Shown here in pieces: positions 10,369-20,950 of a DNA stretch of 64,000 bases. The DNA is from Trinickia sp. Y13 (lineage in GTDB: Bacteria > Pseudomonadota > Gammaproteobacteria > Burkholderiales > Burkholderiaceae). The notes under the pieces were generated by a model. The model saw nothing but the letters and a program-made list of their open reading frames with translations. It made no database searches and was not told the DNA's origin. Where the stretch lies: positions 558,001 through 622,000 of the forward strand of contig NZ_JAKWFK010000002.1 in assembly GCF_029522115.1 (NCBI RefSeq), written 5' to 3'. The stretch's first letter is position 1. Each line of letters starts with the position of its first letter. The position numbers and the translations under genes were made by a program.

Positions 10369-11145
10369 TTACACGAGGCTATGCGCGTAGTCGATCGTCA
10401 GTGGCGCATGATCGCTGAACTTGATGTCGCGAAAGATCGCGGCGCGCTGCGCCGTCTCGGCAACGCCCGCCGTGGCGATGTGGTAATCGATGCGCCACCC
10501 GACATTCTTGGCATACGCTTGGCCGCGATTGCTCCACCACGTGTACTGCTCCGGCCGCTGATCGAGCCGGCGGAACACATCGACGTATCCGACTTCATCG
10601 AATAACTGCGTGAGCCAGGCGCGCTCTTCCGGGAGGCAACCGGAGTTTTTCTGGTTGCTCTTCCAGTTCTTGATGTCGATTTCTTTGTGAACGATGTTCA
10701 CGTCGCCGCAGACGATCACCTCGCGCTCTTTGCGCAGTGCGGCCAGATGCGGCATGAACTCGTCCATGAAGCGGAACTTCGCCTGCTGCCTGTCCTCGCC
10801 GCTGGAGCCGGACGGCACGTAGACCGAGACGACCGACAGTTTGCCGAAGCGCGCCTCGACGTAACGCCCCTCGGAGTCGAACTCCGTGCTGCCGAAACCG
10901 ATGACGACATCGTCCGGTTCGTGCCGCGTGTACAGACCTGCGCCGCTATACCCCTTCTTCACCGCATGTTGGAAGTAGCCGGTGTAGCCGTGCGGCGCGA
11001 GAAATTCCGGCGTCATGTCGTCCTGCGAGCATTTGACCTCCTGCACGCAGACGATATCGGCATCTTGTTGGCCGAACCAATCGAAGAAACCTTTCTTAGC
11101 GGCCGAACGGATGCCGTTCAAGTTGGCCGTAATCACTCGCATCAT
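10369..11145 (-). CDS. xthA: Exodeoxyribonuclease III
   Basis: Mg-dependent 3'-5' exonuclease and AP endonuclease for base-excision repair. It opens MRVITANLNGIRSAAKKGF and has the metal-binding Glu in VCVQEVKC. The catalytic pair is in ICGDVNIVH, and the C-terminal SDHAPLTIDY holds the general-base His. At 258 residues it has the normal size. Two adjacent ATGs occur (11145, 11142), and AAGGA lies 7 nt before the first. The gene stands alone on the minus strand, converging with the esterase. Confidence 0.95.
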   Translation of the reverse strand: MMRVITANLNGIRSAAKKGFFDWFGQQDADIVCVQEVKCSQDDMTPEFLAPHGYTGYFQHAVKKGYSGAGLYTRHEPDDVVIGFGSTEFDSEGRYVEARFGKLSVVSVYVPSGSSGEDRQQAKFRFMDEFMPHLAALRKEREVIVCGDVNIVHKEIDIKNWKSNQKNSGCLPEERAWLTQLFDEVGYVDVFRRLDQRPEQYTWWSNRGQAYAKNVGWRIDYHIATAGVAETAQRAAIFRDIKFSDHAPLTIDYAHSLV

Positions 11146-11217
11146 GCGTCATCCTTGTCGTAGTCGAGTTCAACACGTGTGATCGTCGCTAAGCACTGGG
11201 CGCCGGGCGCTGAGCGG

Positions 11218-12057
11218 TTAAGCAATCGTGAGTCCCTTGAGCGACTCCTTCCCGGGCGGGTAGCGCAAGTCAAGGCTCTGGAACATGCGAAGCAGCAAAG
11301 CCGCCACCATCAGATTGCGATGCGGCTTCGAATCGGCCGGTACCACATACCACGGCGCGTGTTCGGTCGACGTCGCGGCGAGCGCCTCTTCGTAGGCAAG
11401 TTGATAGTCGTCCCAGTGCCTGCGCGCCTCGATATCGGCCAGGTCGAATTTCCAATGCTTCGTTTCGTCGTCGATGCGCGCCTGCAGGCGCTCGCGCTGC
11501 GCATCCTTCGAGATGTGCAGGAAGCATTTGAGGATGGCCGTGCCCGATTGAGCCATCAGCGTTTCGAAATGACGGATGTGCGCGTATCGGCGCTTCAGTT
11601 CGTCCGCATCGATTTCGCCGCGCACGCGCGGGACCAGCACGTCCTCGTAGTGGCTGCGATTGAAGATCGTCAGCTCGCCGGCGGCGGGCGCTTGTCGATG
11701 CACGCGCCAGAGGAAATCGTGCGCGGCTTCGTCCGGCGTCGGCACACGGAACGTGGCGATGCGCAGCCCAAGCGGATCGACCTCGTGGAAAACGGCGCGA
11801 ATGGTGCCATCCTTGCCGCTCGTATCCATGCCCTGCAGCACGAGCAGCACGCGTTCTCGTCGCTGCGCGTGCAAGCGCTCCTGCATCTCGTCCAATTGCG
11901 CGGCGTACGCCATCAGGCGCTCTCGATCGGCCTGCTTGGACCCGGCCGAAAAAGGCTTGCCGGCCGGATCGAAATCGGCGAGCGAAAAAACCTTGCCGCC
12001 CTTATCCCCGTTGGAAAAAGGGACGCGAAAGTCGTCCAATTGCTTGCGCTTGGCCAT
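11218..12057 (-). CDS. ppk2: Polyphosphate kinase 2 family protein
   Basis: P-loop kinase using polyphosphate to phosphorylate nucleoside (di)phosphates. The Walker A-like motif is LVLQGMDTSGKDGT, the Walker B-like region is NRSHYEDVLVPRV, and the lid is near YAHIRHFETLM. The DEAAHDFLWRVH segment is typical of PPK2 proteins. The ATG at 12057 gives 279 residues and starts MAKRKQLDDFRVPF. An upstream ATG in the same frame adds a non-conserved leader. gatB ends 90 nt upstream on the same strand. Preference for ADP or AMP is not decided. Confidence 0.9.
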   Translation of the reverse strand: MAKRKQLDDFRVPFSNGDKGGKVFSLADFDPAGKPFSAGSKQADRERLMAYAAQLDEMQERLHAQRRERVLLVLQGMDTSGKDGTIRAVFHEVDPLGLRIATFRVPTPDEAAHDFLWRVHRQAPAAGELTIFNRSHYEDVLVPRVRGEIDADELKRRYAHIRHFETLMAQSGTAILKCFLHISKDAQRERLQARIDDETKHWKFDLADIEARRHWDDYQLAYEEALAATSTEHAPWYVVPADSKPHRNLMVAALLLRMFQSLDLRYPPGKESLKGLTIA

Positions 12058-12147
12058 ATCGTTTCGTCCCTCTTCGTTAGGCTCGCTTTCCACGCGGGCG
12101 GCACGTCGGCGCATATCGCCGCCCGCGACGAATGCGCGGCGCGATCG

Positions 12148-13623
12148 TCAAGAAAGCTTCTTCTTGAGCAACTCGTTGACCTGCTGAGGATTCGCTTTGC
12201 CCTTGGTCGCCTTCATCGCTTGACCGATCAACGCATTGAAGGCCTTTTCCTTGCCGGCGCGAAATTCCTCGACCGATTTCTGGTTCGCCGCCAACACTTC
12301 GTCGATGATCGCTTCCAGCGCGCCGGTGTCCGAAATCTGCTTCAAGCCCTTCGCTTCGATGATGCGGTCGGCCGCGTCTTCATCGGTTGCTTTCTCGTCC
12401 CACATCGCGAGGAAGATCTCCTTGGCGATCTTGTTCGATATCGTACCGTCCGCGATCCGCTGCAAGACGAGTGCGAGTTGGGCGGCCGAAACGGGGCACG
12501 CATCCATGTCGAGACCATCTCGATTCAGTTGCGACGACACTTCGCCCATCAGCCAGTTGGCGGCGGCTTTCGCCTGCGCCGGGCCCGTCTTCCCCACCAC
12601 CGCCTCGAAGTAGCCGGCCATGGCCTTGCTCGACGTGAGCACCGTGGCGTCGTAGGCCGTGAGGCCATATTGCTCGACGAAGCGTTGCTGCATCGACGCC
12701 GGCAATTCGGGCATCTGCGCCTTCACGCGCTCGATCCAAGCCGCGTCGACGACGAGCGGCATCAGATCGGGATCGGGAAAGTAGCGGTAGTCGTGCGCGT
12801 CTTCCTTGCTGCGCATCGAACGCGTCTCGCGGCGATCGGGGTCGTACAGGCGCGTCTCCTGCACGACCGTGCCGCCGTCCTCGATCAGCTCGATTTGGCG
12901 GCGCACTTCGTAGTGAATCGCCTCTTCGAGAAAACGGAACGAGTTCAGGTTCTTGATTTCGGCGCGCGTGCCGAATTCCTTTTGTCCGACCGGGCGCACA
13001 GAGACGTTCGCATCGCAGCGGAACGAGCCTTCCTGCATGTTGCCGTCGCAGATGCCGAGCCAGACCACGAGGGCGTGCAGCGACTTCGCATAGGCCACGG
13101 CTTCGGCGGCGCTGCGCATGTCGGGCTCGGTGACGATTTCGAGCAGCGGCGTACCGGCACGGTTCAGATCGATGCCGGTCATGCCGGCGAAATCTTCGTG
13201 CAGCGACTTACCGGCATCCTCTTCGAGATGGGCGCGCGTCAACTGGATCGTTTTCTCGTACGCCGCCGTGCCGGCTTTGTCGTTGGCCGGCACCGCGATC
13301 GTGATCGTGCCGCCTTGCACGACGGGGATCTCATACTGGCTGATCTGATAGCCCTTGGGCAGATCGGGATAGAAGTAATTCTTGCGGGCGAAGATGCTGC
13401 GCGGCGCGATGGTCGCGCCGATCGCGAGCCCGAAACGAATCGCGCGCTCGACGGCGCCCCGATTCATCACGGGCAGAACCCCCGGCAATGCCAGGTCGAC
13501 CGGGCAAGCCTGCGTGTTGGGCTGCGCGCCGAAGCGCGTCGACGCGCCCGAGAAAATTTTGGAAACGGTAGACAGCTGCGCGTGCGTCTCGAGTCCGATG
13601 ACGACTTCCCATTCCATGTTCAT
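12148..13623 (-). CDS. gatB: Aspartyl/glutamyl-tRNA(Asn/Gln) amidotransferase subunit B
   Basis: Kinase/tRNA-recognition subunit of GatCAB, which converts Asp-tRNA(Asn) and Glu-tRNA(Gln) to the amidated forms. It opens [15 protein letters not shown] and has [19 protein letters not shown] and [14 protein letters not shown]. The C-terminal tail is helical and YqeY-like, ending [10 protein letters not shown]. The ATG at 13623 overlaps the gatA stop (ATGA), with another ATG two codons later. Length is 491 residues, typical. It is the last gene of gatC-gatA-gatB. Confidence 0.97.
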   Translation of the reverse strand: MNMEWEVVIGLETHAQLSTVSKIFSGASTRFGAQPNTQACPVDLALPGVLPVMNRGAVERAIRFGLAIGATIAPRSIFARKNYFYPDLPKGYQISQYEIPVVQGGTITIAVPANDKAGTAAYEKTIQLTRAHLEEDAGKSLHEDFAGMTGIDLNRAGTPLLEIVTEPDMRSAAEAVAYAKSLHALVVWLGICDGNMQEGSFRCDANVSVRPVGQKEFGTRAEIKNLNSFRFLEEAIHYEVRRQIELIEDGGTVVQETRLYDPDRRETRSMRSKEDAHDYRYFPDPDLMPLVVDAAWIERVKAQMPELPASMQQRFVEQYGLTAYDATVLTSSKAMAGYFEAVVGKTGPAQAKAAANWLMGEVSSQLNRDGLDMDACPVSAAQLALVLQRIADGTISNKIAKEIFLAMWDEKATDEDAADRIIEAKGLKQISDTGALEAIIDEVLAANQKSVEEFRAGKEKAFNALIGQAMKATKGKANPQQVNELLKKKLS

Positions 13624-15122
13624 GCCCCCAGAGCGGCCGCTTGCGGCGTTTGGCGATGCCAGTGCGTCACGCGCTGGAACGCATCGGCGACCTGCAGCAT
13701 GCGCGCTTCGTTGAAATAGTTGCCGATGATCTGCAGGCCGACCGGACGCTTCGCATTGCCGCCGGCGCCGAAACCGCACGGCACGCTCATTCCGGGCAAA
13801 CCTGCCAAGCTCACCGAAAGCGTGTAGATATCGGCCAGGTACATCTGCACCGGATCGTCGCCCTTGGCGCCGAGGTCCCAGGCAACCGAAGGCGCGACCG
13901 GGCCCATGATGAAATCGCAAGCTTTGAAGGCTTCCTGAAAGTCCTGCGCGATGATGCGGCGGATCTTCTGCGCCTGCAGATAGTAAGCGTCGTAGTAGCC
14001 GTGCGAGAGCACATACGTGCCGACGAGGATGCGGCGCTTGACCTCGGGGCCGAACCCTTCCGCCCGCGATTTCTTGTACATGTCCAGTAGATCGCGGTAC
14101 TCGCTCGCGCGATGGCCGTAGCGCACGCCGTCGAAGCGCGACAGATTCGACGACGCCTCGGCCGGCGCAATCACGTAGTAGACGGGAATCGAGAGCTCGG
14201 TTTTCGGCAGCGAGACGGGCACGAGGGTCGCGCCGAGCGCCTCGTACTCTTTGAGCGCCGCATCGACGGCCGCGCGCACGTCTTCGCTCAGCCCCGCGCC
14301 GAAATACTCGGCGGGCAAGCCGATGCGCAGGCCCGACAGCGGTTTGCCCGCCGGTGCGTCGGCGGCAAGCGGCTGCCCCAAGTAACGTGTGTAGTCTTCG
14401 TCGGCGCGCTGCAAGCTCGTCGAATCGCGCTCGTCGAAGCCGGCCATCGCGTTGAGCAAGAGCGCGCAATCGGCTGCACTTGCCGCCATCGGCCCGCCCT
14501 GATCGAGCGAGGAGGCAAACGCGATCATCCCGTAACGCGAGACGCGCCCATAGGTGGGTTTGATGCCCGTCACGCCAGAGAACGAAGCGGGCTGGCGAAT
14601 CGAGCCGCCCGTGTCGGTCGCCGTCGCGGCGGGCGCGATGCGTGCGGCCACGGCGGCCGCCGAGCCGCCCGAGGAGCCGCCCGGCACCGCCTGCGCGTCC
14701 CACGGGTTGCGCACGGCGCCGAACGCCGAGTTCTCGTTGGACGATCCCATCGCGAACTCGTCCATATTGGTCTTGCCCAGCGTGACCATGCCCGCGCGAG
14801 CCAACCGCTCGACGACGGTCGCATCGAACGGGCTCTCGTAGTTCGCGAGCATTTTAGAGCCCGCCGTCGAATGCCAGCCGCGCGTCACGAAGACGTCCTT
14901 GTGGGCGACGGGCACGCCCGTGAGCGGGCCGCCCTCGCCCCGCGCGAGCCGCGCGTCGGCGGCGCGCGCCTGATCGAGCGTGCGCTCGGGCTCGACTTCG
15001 ATGAACGCGTTCAGATCGCGCGCCGCTTCGATCCGCTTCAAATACAACTGCGCGAGTTCGACGGCCGAAATCGCTTTGCCGGCGAGCGCACTCGCGAGCT
15101 CGCTCAAACTTTTCTCGTACAT
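13620..15122 (-). CDS. gatA: Aspartyl/glutamyl-tRNA(Asn/Gln) amidotransferase subunit A
   Basis: Glutaminase/amidase subunit of GatCAB that releases ammonia from glutamine and channels it to GatB. The amidase signature triad is present: Lys in [11 protein letters not shown], and the Ser pair in [13 protein letters not shown] and [13 protein letters not shown]. At 500 residues it has normal length. It lies 39 nt after gatC and overlaps gatB by 4 nt, so subunits are made in a coupled order. Confidence 0.97.
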   Translation of the reverse strand: MYEKSLSELASALAGKAISAVELAQLYLKRIEAARDLNAFIEVEPERTLDQARAADARLARGEGGPLTGVPVAHKDVFVTRGWHSTAGSKMLANYESPFDATVVERLARAGMVTLGKTNMDEFAMGSSNENSAFGAVRNPWDAQAVPGGSSGGSAAAVAARIAPAATATDTGGSIRQPASFSGVTGIKPTYGRVSRYGMIAFASSLDQGGPMAASAADCALLLNAMAGFDERDSTSLQRADEDYTRYLGQPLAADAPAGKPLSGLRIGLPAEYFGAGLSEDVRAAVDAALKEYEALGATLVPVSLPKTELSIPVYYVIAPAEASSNLSRFDGVRYGHRASEYRDLLDMYKKSRAEGFGPEVKRRILVGTYVLSHGYYDAYYLQAQKIRRIIAQDFQEAFKACDFIMGPVAPSVAWDLGAKGDDPVQMYLADIYTLSVSLAGLPGMSVPCGFGAGGNAKRPVGLQIIGNYFNEARMLQVADAFQRVTHWHRQTPQAAALGA

Positions 15123-15161
15123 GTCGTTAACTTTTTCCGTAAGTCATGCGGCCGAAGACGG

Positions 15162-15461
15162 TTACTCGATCACCTTGGGGACCAAATACAGCCCGTCCTG
15201 CGTGGCGGGCGCGCAGCGTTGGTTGGCTTCGCGCTCGACGGTTTCCGTGACGGCGTCTTCGCGCAGCCGCAACGCGACGTCCTCGATCTGCTCGATCGGG
15301 TGCGCGAGCGGCGCAATGCCGGAGGTATCGACGGCCTGCATCTGCTCGACGAGTCCGAAAAACTCGTTGAGCTGAGCAAGCGTGTGCTCGCGGTCGGCAT
15401 CGGCCAATTCGAGCCGCGCGAGGTGGGCGATGCGTGTCACATCGGTCAGGGTCAAAGCCAT
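15162..15461 (-). CDS. gatC: Aspartyl/glutamyl-tRNA(Asn/Gln) amidotransferase subunit C
   Basis: Small subunit that wraps around the GatA-GatB interface. It reads [20 protein letters not shown] and ends [11 protein letters not shown], the standard GatC ends. The ATG at 15461 gives the usual 99 residues; another in-frame ATG three codons upstream is less likely. First gene of the gatCAB operon, divergent from mreB. Confidence 0.95.
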   Translation of the reverse strand: MALTLTDVTRIAHLARLELADADREHTLAQLNEFFGLVEQMQAVDTSGIAPLAHPIEQIEDVALRLREDAVTETVEREANQRCAPATQDGLYLVPKVIE

Positions 15462-15484
15462 GCGTCTCACCGGGATCTAGAGCA

Positions 15485-15516
15485 CGGCGCAACGCGGAAA
15501 AAACTGTGTTGCGCCG
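15485..15516. repeat. 9-bp inverted repeat upstream of gatC
   Basis: CGGCGCAAC (15485-15493) is perfectly inverted at 15508-15516 around a 14-nt A-rich spacer, 24 nt upstream of the gatC start. It would form a stem in the gatCAB leader RNA or could act as an operator. No known factor is recognised. Confidence 0.5.
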
Positions 15517-15600
15517 CGGGGTTAGGGCATCGGACCGCGCCCTCGGACATGGGGGCTGGAACGGCAAAAAGGACCGCCCGTTTACTACAAATAGGTCGAA

Positions 15601-15631
15601 ATTATAAGGTATCATTACGCGTTCGAACCAA
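15601..15631 (-). promoter_or_regulatory. Possible sigma-70 promoter for gatCAB
   Basis: On the minus strand a perfect TATAAT lies at 15601-15606, with TTGGTT 19 bp upstream (15626-15631). It points to gatC, about 140 nt away, in the 378-nt gatC-mreB gap (15462-15839). No clear mreB promoter was picked out in the rest of the gap. The long spacer makes this a tentative call. Confidence 0.4.
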
Positions 15632-15803
15632 ACCCGGACCGGCCCCGTAGCGGCCACTAGGCGCCTTGACGCTGAGCCGCCGCCTCCCGTGCCGCAGCCT
15701 CCGGTCGAATTCTTTGCAGCTTCGCGCTCGCGTGGCGGCGCTCGAACGGCAGCCGCTCAGAACCCGAAGCTTTTATTTTTTCCGCCGCCGCGCGGCGCCT
15801 TGA

Positions 15804-16883
<1,080 letters not shown>

Positions 16884-16982
16884 CGTTGCACGTGAAAGCG
16901 GCGCCGCGCTCGTTCGCCCTCGATCGAGCGCCGGTGCGCACCTTGCCGACACCCGCAAACGTTCACGCTCTCGGCGTCGACC

Positions 16983-17984
16983 ATGGAATACAGTCCGCCG
17001 CCTCTTTTTAAGCAAGGTCCGTCCGCGCTTGCGCGGCTCATCTTCTTTGTCGTTCTCGCACTGGTGCTGCTCGTCTCCGACGCGCGCTTCAAGACGCTCG
17101 AAGTCGTGCGCGCCGTGCTCGACGCAGGGCTCTACCCCTTGCAGCGCGCGGCGCTGTTGCCGCGCGATCTCGCGCTTGGCGCCGCGCAGTTCGCGGTCAC
17201 GAACAACACGTTGCGCAGCGAAAATCGAACGCTCGCCGCCAAGAACCTCGAACTCTCGCTCACGGCGAACCAAGTCGCTACGCTCAGCGCCGAGAACGCG
17301 CATCTGCGCGCGCTCCTCGATCTGTCGCGCAACGCTTCCACGCAGTCCATTCCCGCCGAAGTGCAGTACGGCATGCGCGATCCTTTCACGCAGAAGGTCG
17401 TGATCGGTCGCGGGTCTCAGCAAGGCGTGCAGAACGGCTCGCCTGTCGTCAGCGAGGACGGCATGATCGGGCAAGTCACGCGCGTGTTTCCGATGCAATC
17501 CGAAGTCACGTTGCTGACGGACAAGGACGAGGCCGTGCCCGTCGAAGTCGTGCGCACCGGATTGCGCAGTATCGTCTACGGCACGGCCGCCGGCGACACG
17601 CTCGAACTGCATTTCGTGCCGATCAGCGCCGACGTCGTCGCCGGCGACGAACTCGTGACGAGCGGCCTGGACGGCGTCTATCCGCAGGGGTTGCCCGTCG
17701 CCAAGGTCGTACGCGTCGACAAGCAAGCCGACACGGCGTTCGCGCGCGTCGTCTGCGTCCCCGTGGCCGCCGTGCGCGGTGCGCGCGACGTGCTCGTGCT
17801 GCACTATCGCAACGACGCACCGCCCCGTCCCGAAGAACCCGCAGCGCCGCCGAAAGATGCCAGGGCCAAGAAGGGCGGGAAGACGGCCGAGAAGTCAGCC
17901 GAGAAGTCAGCCGAGAAGCCGGCGGCCGACGCGAAAGCCCCCGGCGCACCGGCTGCGCGCACCGCATCGGGAGCCGCGCGATGA
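16983..17984 (+). CDS. mreC: Rod shape-determining protein MreC
   Basis: Bitopic inner-membrane protein linking MreB to periplasmic PBP2. It has one N-terminal membrane segment (ARLIFFVVLALVLLVSD), then a periplasmic coiled coil around NNTLRSENRTLAAKNLEL and the beta-barrel MreC core. The last 55 or so residues form a low-complexity Ala/Lys/Pro tail with repeated EKSA units. The stop overlaps mreD by 4 nt. Confidence 0.95.
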   Translation: MEYSPPPLFKQGPSALARLIFFVVLALVLLVSDARFKTLEVVRAVLDAGLYPLQRAALLPRDLALGAAQFAVTNNTLRSENRTLAAKNLELSLTANQVATLSAENAHLRALLDLSRNASTQSIPAEVQYGMRDPFTQKVVIGRGSQQGVQNGSPVVSEDGMIGQVTRVFPMQSEVTLLTDKDEAVPVEVVRTGLRSIVYGTAAGDTLELHFVPISADVVAGDELVTSGLDGVYPQGLPVAKVVRVDKQADTAFARVVCVPVAAVRGARDVLVLHYRNDAPPRPEEPAAPPKDARAKKGGKTAEKSAEKSAEKPAADAKAPGAPAARTASGAAR

Positions 17985-18493
17985 ATCGTCCGCAGTACAT
18001 CTTGCTGCCGGTGAATCCGTACTTCATCGCGTTTAGCCTCGCCGCGGCGTTCTTGCTGAACTTGATGCCGTGGGGCCGGTTGATCGGCATTCCCGATTTC
18101 GTCGCGCTGGTGCTGCTGTTTTGGAACGTTCATCAGCCGCGTAAAGTGGGGATGGGCATCGCATTCTTCCTCGGGTTGCTGATGGACGTCCACGATGCGA
18201 GCTTGCTCGGCGAGCACGCGCTCGCCTACACGCTGCTCTCGTACGGCGCCATCACCATTCATCGGCGCGTCCTATGGATGCCGCGCGGCCTGCAAGTTTT
18301 CGCGGTCGCGCCGCTGCTCGTCGTCGCGCAACTCGTGCCGTTCGTCACGCGCTTGCTGACGGGCGCGCCGTTCCCAGGTTGGGGCCAACTCGTGCATGGC
18401 TTCGTCGAAGCCGCGCTCTGGCCGCTCGCCTGCTCGCTGCTTCTCATGCCGCAGCGTCGCCCGGCCGATCCGGACGACACGCGGCCCATCTGA
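17981..18493 (+). CDS. mreD: Rod shape-determining protein MreD
   Basis: Small polytopic membrane protein of the elongasome, 170 residues with about five hydrophobic segments. The segment containing ILLPVNPYFIAFSLAAAFLL is typical of the N terminus. ATG at 17981 lies in the ATGA overlap with mreC. The assignment depends on position and hydrophobic pattern, since MreD is poorly conserved. Confidence 0.93.
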   Translation: MNRPQYILLPVNPYFIAFSLAAAFLLNLMPWGRLIGIPDFVALVLLFWNVHQPRKVGMGIAFFLGLLMDVHDASLLGEHALAYTLLSYGAITIHRRVLWMPRGLQVFAVAPLLVVAQLVPFVTRLLTGAPFPGWGQLVHGFVEAALWPLACSLLLMPQRRPADPDDTRPI

Positions 18494-18512
18494 GCGGGCT
18501 GTCCGCCGACGC

Positions 18513-20939
18513 ATGACCGAATTCAAAAACACCCAGCAGCAGCTCATGAGGTTCCGCTTCCGCGTAGCGGCGGCGGGGCTGTTCGTGCTCGTCTGCTTCG
18601 GGTTGCTCGTGCTGCGCTTTCTGTTCCTGCAGGTGTGGCACTACAGCAAGTATTCGCTGCAAGCCGACGAGAACCGCATTTCGGTCGCGCCGATCGTGCC
18701 CAATCGCGGCATCATCACCGATCGCAACGGCGTGGTGCTCGCTCGCAACTATTCGGCCTATACGCTCGAAATCACGCCGTCCAAGCTCGACGACTCGCTC
18801 GATCACGTCATCGATAAGCTCTCCTCGGTCATCACGATCGATGCGCGCGATCGCCGCCGCTTCAAGAAGCTGCTCGAAGATTCGAAGAACTTCGAAAGCC
18901 TGCCGATCCGCACGCGCTTGACCGACGAAGAAGTCGCGCGCTTCACGGCGCAGCGCTTCCGCTTTCCGGGCGTGGATGTGCGCGCGCGGCTGTTTCGCCA
19001 ATATCCGCTCGGCACCACCGCGGCGCACGTGATTGGCTACATCGGGCGCATTTCGCAACGCGATCAGGAAAAGATCGACGCGACCAGCGAGCAGAACGAC
19101 AGCGACCCCGATCATTACGATCCGCGGCTGGATGCGAACAACTACAAGGGCACCGACTACATCGGCAAGATCGGCGTCGAGCAGAGCTACGAGGCCGAGC
19201 TTCACGGGCTGACGGGGTTCGAGGAAGTCGAAGTGACGGCGGGCGGGCGGCCCGTGCGCACACTCTCGCGCACGCAGGCCACGCCCGGCAACAATCTCGT
19301 GCTCTCGCTCGATATCGGCGTGCAGGAAGTGGCGGAACAGGCGTTCGCGGGCCACCGCGGCGCGCTCGTGGCCATCGAACCCGCGACGGGCGATGTCCTC
19401 GCCTTCGTTTCCGCACCGAGCTTCGACCCCAATGCGTTCGTCGACGGCATCGATCAGCAGACGTGGGACGAACTGAACAATTCGCCCGATCACCCGCTGT
19501 TGAACCGGCCATTGCACAGCGCCTATCCGCCGGGCTCGACCTACAAGCCCTTCATGGCGCTCGCCGCGCTCACGCTGCATAAGCGCACACCCGAGTGGGG
19601 CTTCCACGATCCGGGCTTTTACACGTTCGGCGGACACACGTTCCGCAACGACGTGCCGCAAGGCCAGGGGTGGATCGACATGAACCGCGCGATCATGGTG
19701 TCGAACGACACCTACTTTTATATGCTCGCGCATGATCTGGGCGTCAACGCGATCGCCAATTTCATGAAGCCGTGGGGCTTCGGGCAGATCACCGGCATCG
19801 ACATCGCCGGCGAGGCGCGCGGCATTCTGCCTTCGACCGAATGGAAGAAAAAGGCCTATCGCAAGCCCGAGCAGCAGCGTTGGTACGAAGGCGAGACGAT
19901 CAGCCTGGGCATCGGCCAAGGGTATAACTCGTTCACGATGCTGCAGCTCGCACACGCGACGGCGACGCTCGCCAACGATGGCGTCGTCATGCGCCCCCAT
20001 CTAGTCAAGGAAATCGAGAACCCGATCACGCGCGAGATGCGGCTGACGGTGCCGCATGAAAGCGCCCGCATCGCCGTGAGCCAAGCCGATATCGACGTCG
20101 TCAAGCGCGGCATGGTGAACGTGACGAGCAACCCGTCCGGCACCGGCTACGAAGTGTTTCGCAACGCACCCTATACTGTGGCGGGCAAGACCGGCACGGC
20201 GCAGGTGTTTTCGTTGCAAGGCGCCAAGTATCACGGCGGCGCGCTGGCCGAGCATCTGCGCGACCACTCGCTGTTCATCGCCTTTGCGCCGGCGGATCAT
20301 CCGGTCATCGCCGTCGCCACGATCGTCGAAAACGGCGGCTGGGGCGCGAGCGTGGCCGGCCCGATCGTGCGGCGCGTGCTCGACTACTACCTGCTTCAAC
20401 GCGGCAAGCCCGGCGTGTTGCAAGCCGCCGTTTCGGCGGCCGCCTCGGCCACGCAGGGCGCCGCCGGCCCGGTCATCGGCGCGACGGATGCCGAGGGCTC
20501 CACGCCTAGCGTGAAGGTGGCCGCCGGGTTCAAAGCCCTGCCGCCGCCCGTGTTGCCGGCCTCGGCGCCGCAAGATGCGTCGGCGCCGCTGATCGCTACC
20601 GATGTCGTCGCCGCCGAGCGCGCTGCGGCAGGGCAAGCCGGTTCGGCTGCCTCGGCCGCGAACGCCGCCGATACCCTCCCTCGCAGCGCCAGCGATAGCG
20701 CGACGAGCGCCGCAGCCTCGCGCTCGAAGGCATCGGCGCCGCCCGCCTCGGCCGCCGAAGCGATTCGCCGGCTGCATCGGGCCGCGCCGTCAGGCGCCGC
20801 GGCGCACAGCGCGCCCGGCTCGCCGCACAAGCGGCCCGCGTCGTCCGACGAACCCGCGAGCGCCGCGCTCACCGCGCCGCGCGAGCATCGCCCGGGGGCG
20901 AGCGCGGCTACGCCGGACGGTTCCGGCCCCAACGATTAA
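18513..20939 (+). CDS. mrdA: Penicillin-binding protein 2 with long C-terminal extension
   Basis: Transpeptidase that cross-links lateral-wall peptidoglycan together with RodA. One N-terminal membrane segment (AGLFVLVCFGLLVLRFLFLQ) is followed by the PBP dimerisation domain. The transpeptidase motifs are Ser342 in GSTYKPF, SND in MVSNDTYFY and Lys559 in AGKTGTAQV. The ATG at 18513 gives 808 residues. E. coli PBP2 has 633, and the difference is a tail of about 170 residues after VRRVLDYYLLQRG, almost all Ala, Ser and Pro. It sits 19 nt after mreD and 11 nt before rodA. Confidence 0.96.
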   Translation: MTEFKNTQQQLMRFRFRVAAAGLFVLVCFGLLVLRFLFLQVWHYSKYSLQADENRISVAPIVPNRGIITDRNGVVLARNYSAYTLEITPSKLDDSLDHVIDKLSSVITIDARDRRRFKKLLEDSKNFESLPIRTRLTDEEVARFTAQRFRFPGVDVRARLFRQYPLGTTAAHVIGYIGRISQRDQEKIDATSEQNDSDPDHYDPRLDANNYKGTDYIGKIGVEQSYEAELHGLTGFEEVEVTAGGRPVRTLSRTQATPGNNLVLSLDIGVQEVAEQAFAGHRGALVAIEPATGDVLAFVSAPSFDPNAFVDGIDQQTWDELNNSPDHPLLNRPLHSAYPPGSTYKPFMALAALTLHKRTPEWGFHDPGFYTFGGHTFRNDVPQGQGWIDMNRAIMVSNDTYFYMLAHDLGVNAIANFMKPWGFGQITGIDIAGEARGILPSTEWKKKAYRKPEQQRWYEGETISLGIGQGYNSFTMLQLAHATATLANDGVVMRPHLVKEIENPITREMRLTVPHESARIAVSQADIDVVKRGMVNVTSNPSGTGYEVFRNAPYTVAGKTGTAQVFSLQGAKYHGGALAEHLRDHSLFIAFAPADHPVIAVATIVENGGWGASVAGPIVRRVLDYYLLQRGKPGVLQAAVSAAASATQGAAGPVIGATDAEGSTPSVKVAAGFKALPPPVLPASAPQDASAPLIATDVVAAERAAAGQAGSAASAANAADTLPRSASDSATSAAASRSKASAPPASAAEAIRRLHRAAPSGAAAHSAPGSPHKRPASSDEPASAALTAPREHRPGASAATPDGSGPND

Positions 20940-20950
20940 CGGAGAAAGGC

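Noticed and set aside
11179-13719. Very long open frame (846 codons) on the plus strand
   Set aside because: It is antisense to ppk2 and gatB, which have strong family motifs. High-GC codon use creates long mirror frames with Arg/His/Ala-rich, unstructured translations.
12148-14703. Apparent 851-codon minus-strand fusion extending upstream of gatB
   Set aside because: Upstream of 13623 the frame is a shadow of gatA. The ATGA overlap of gatA and gatB shows the real gatB start.
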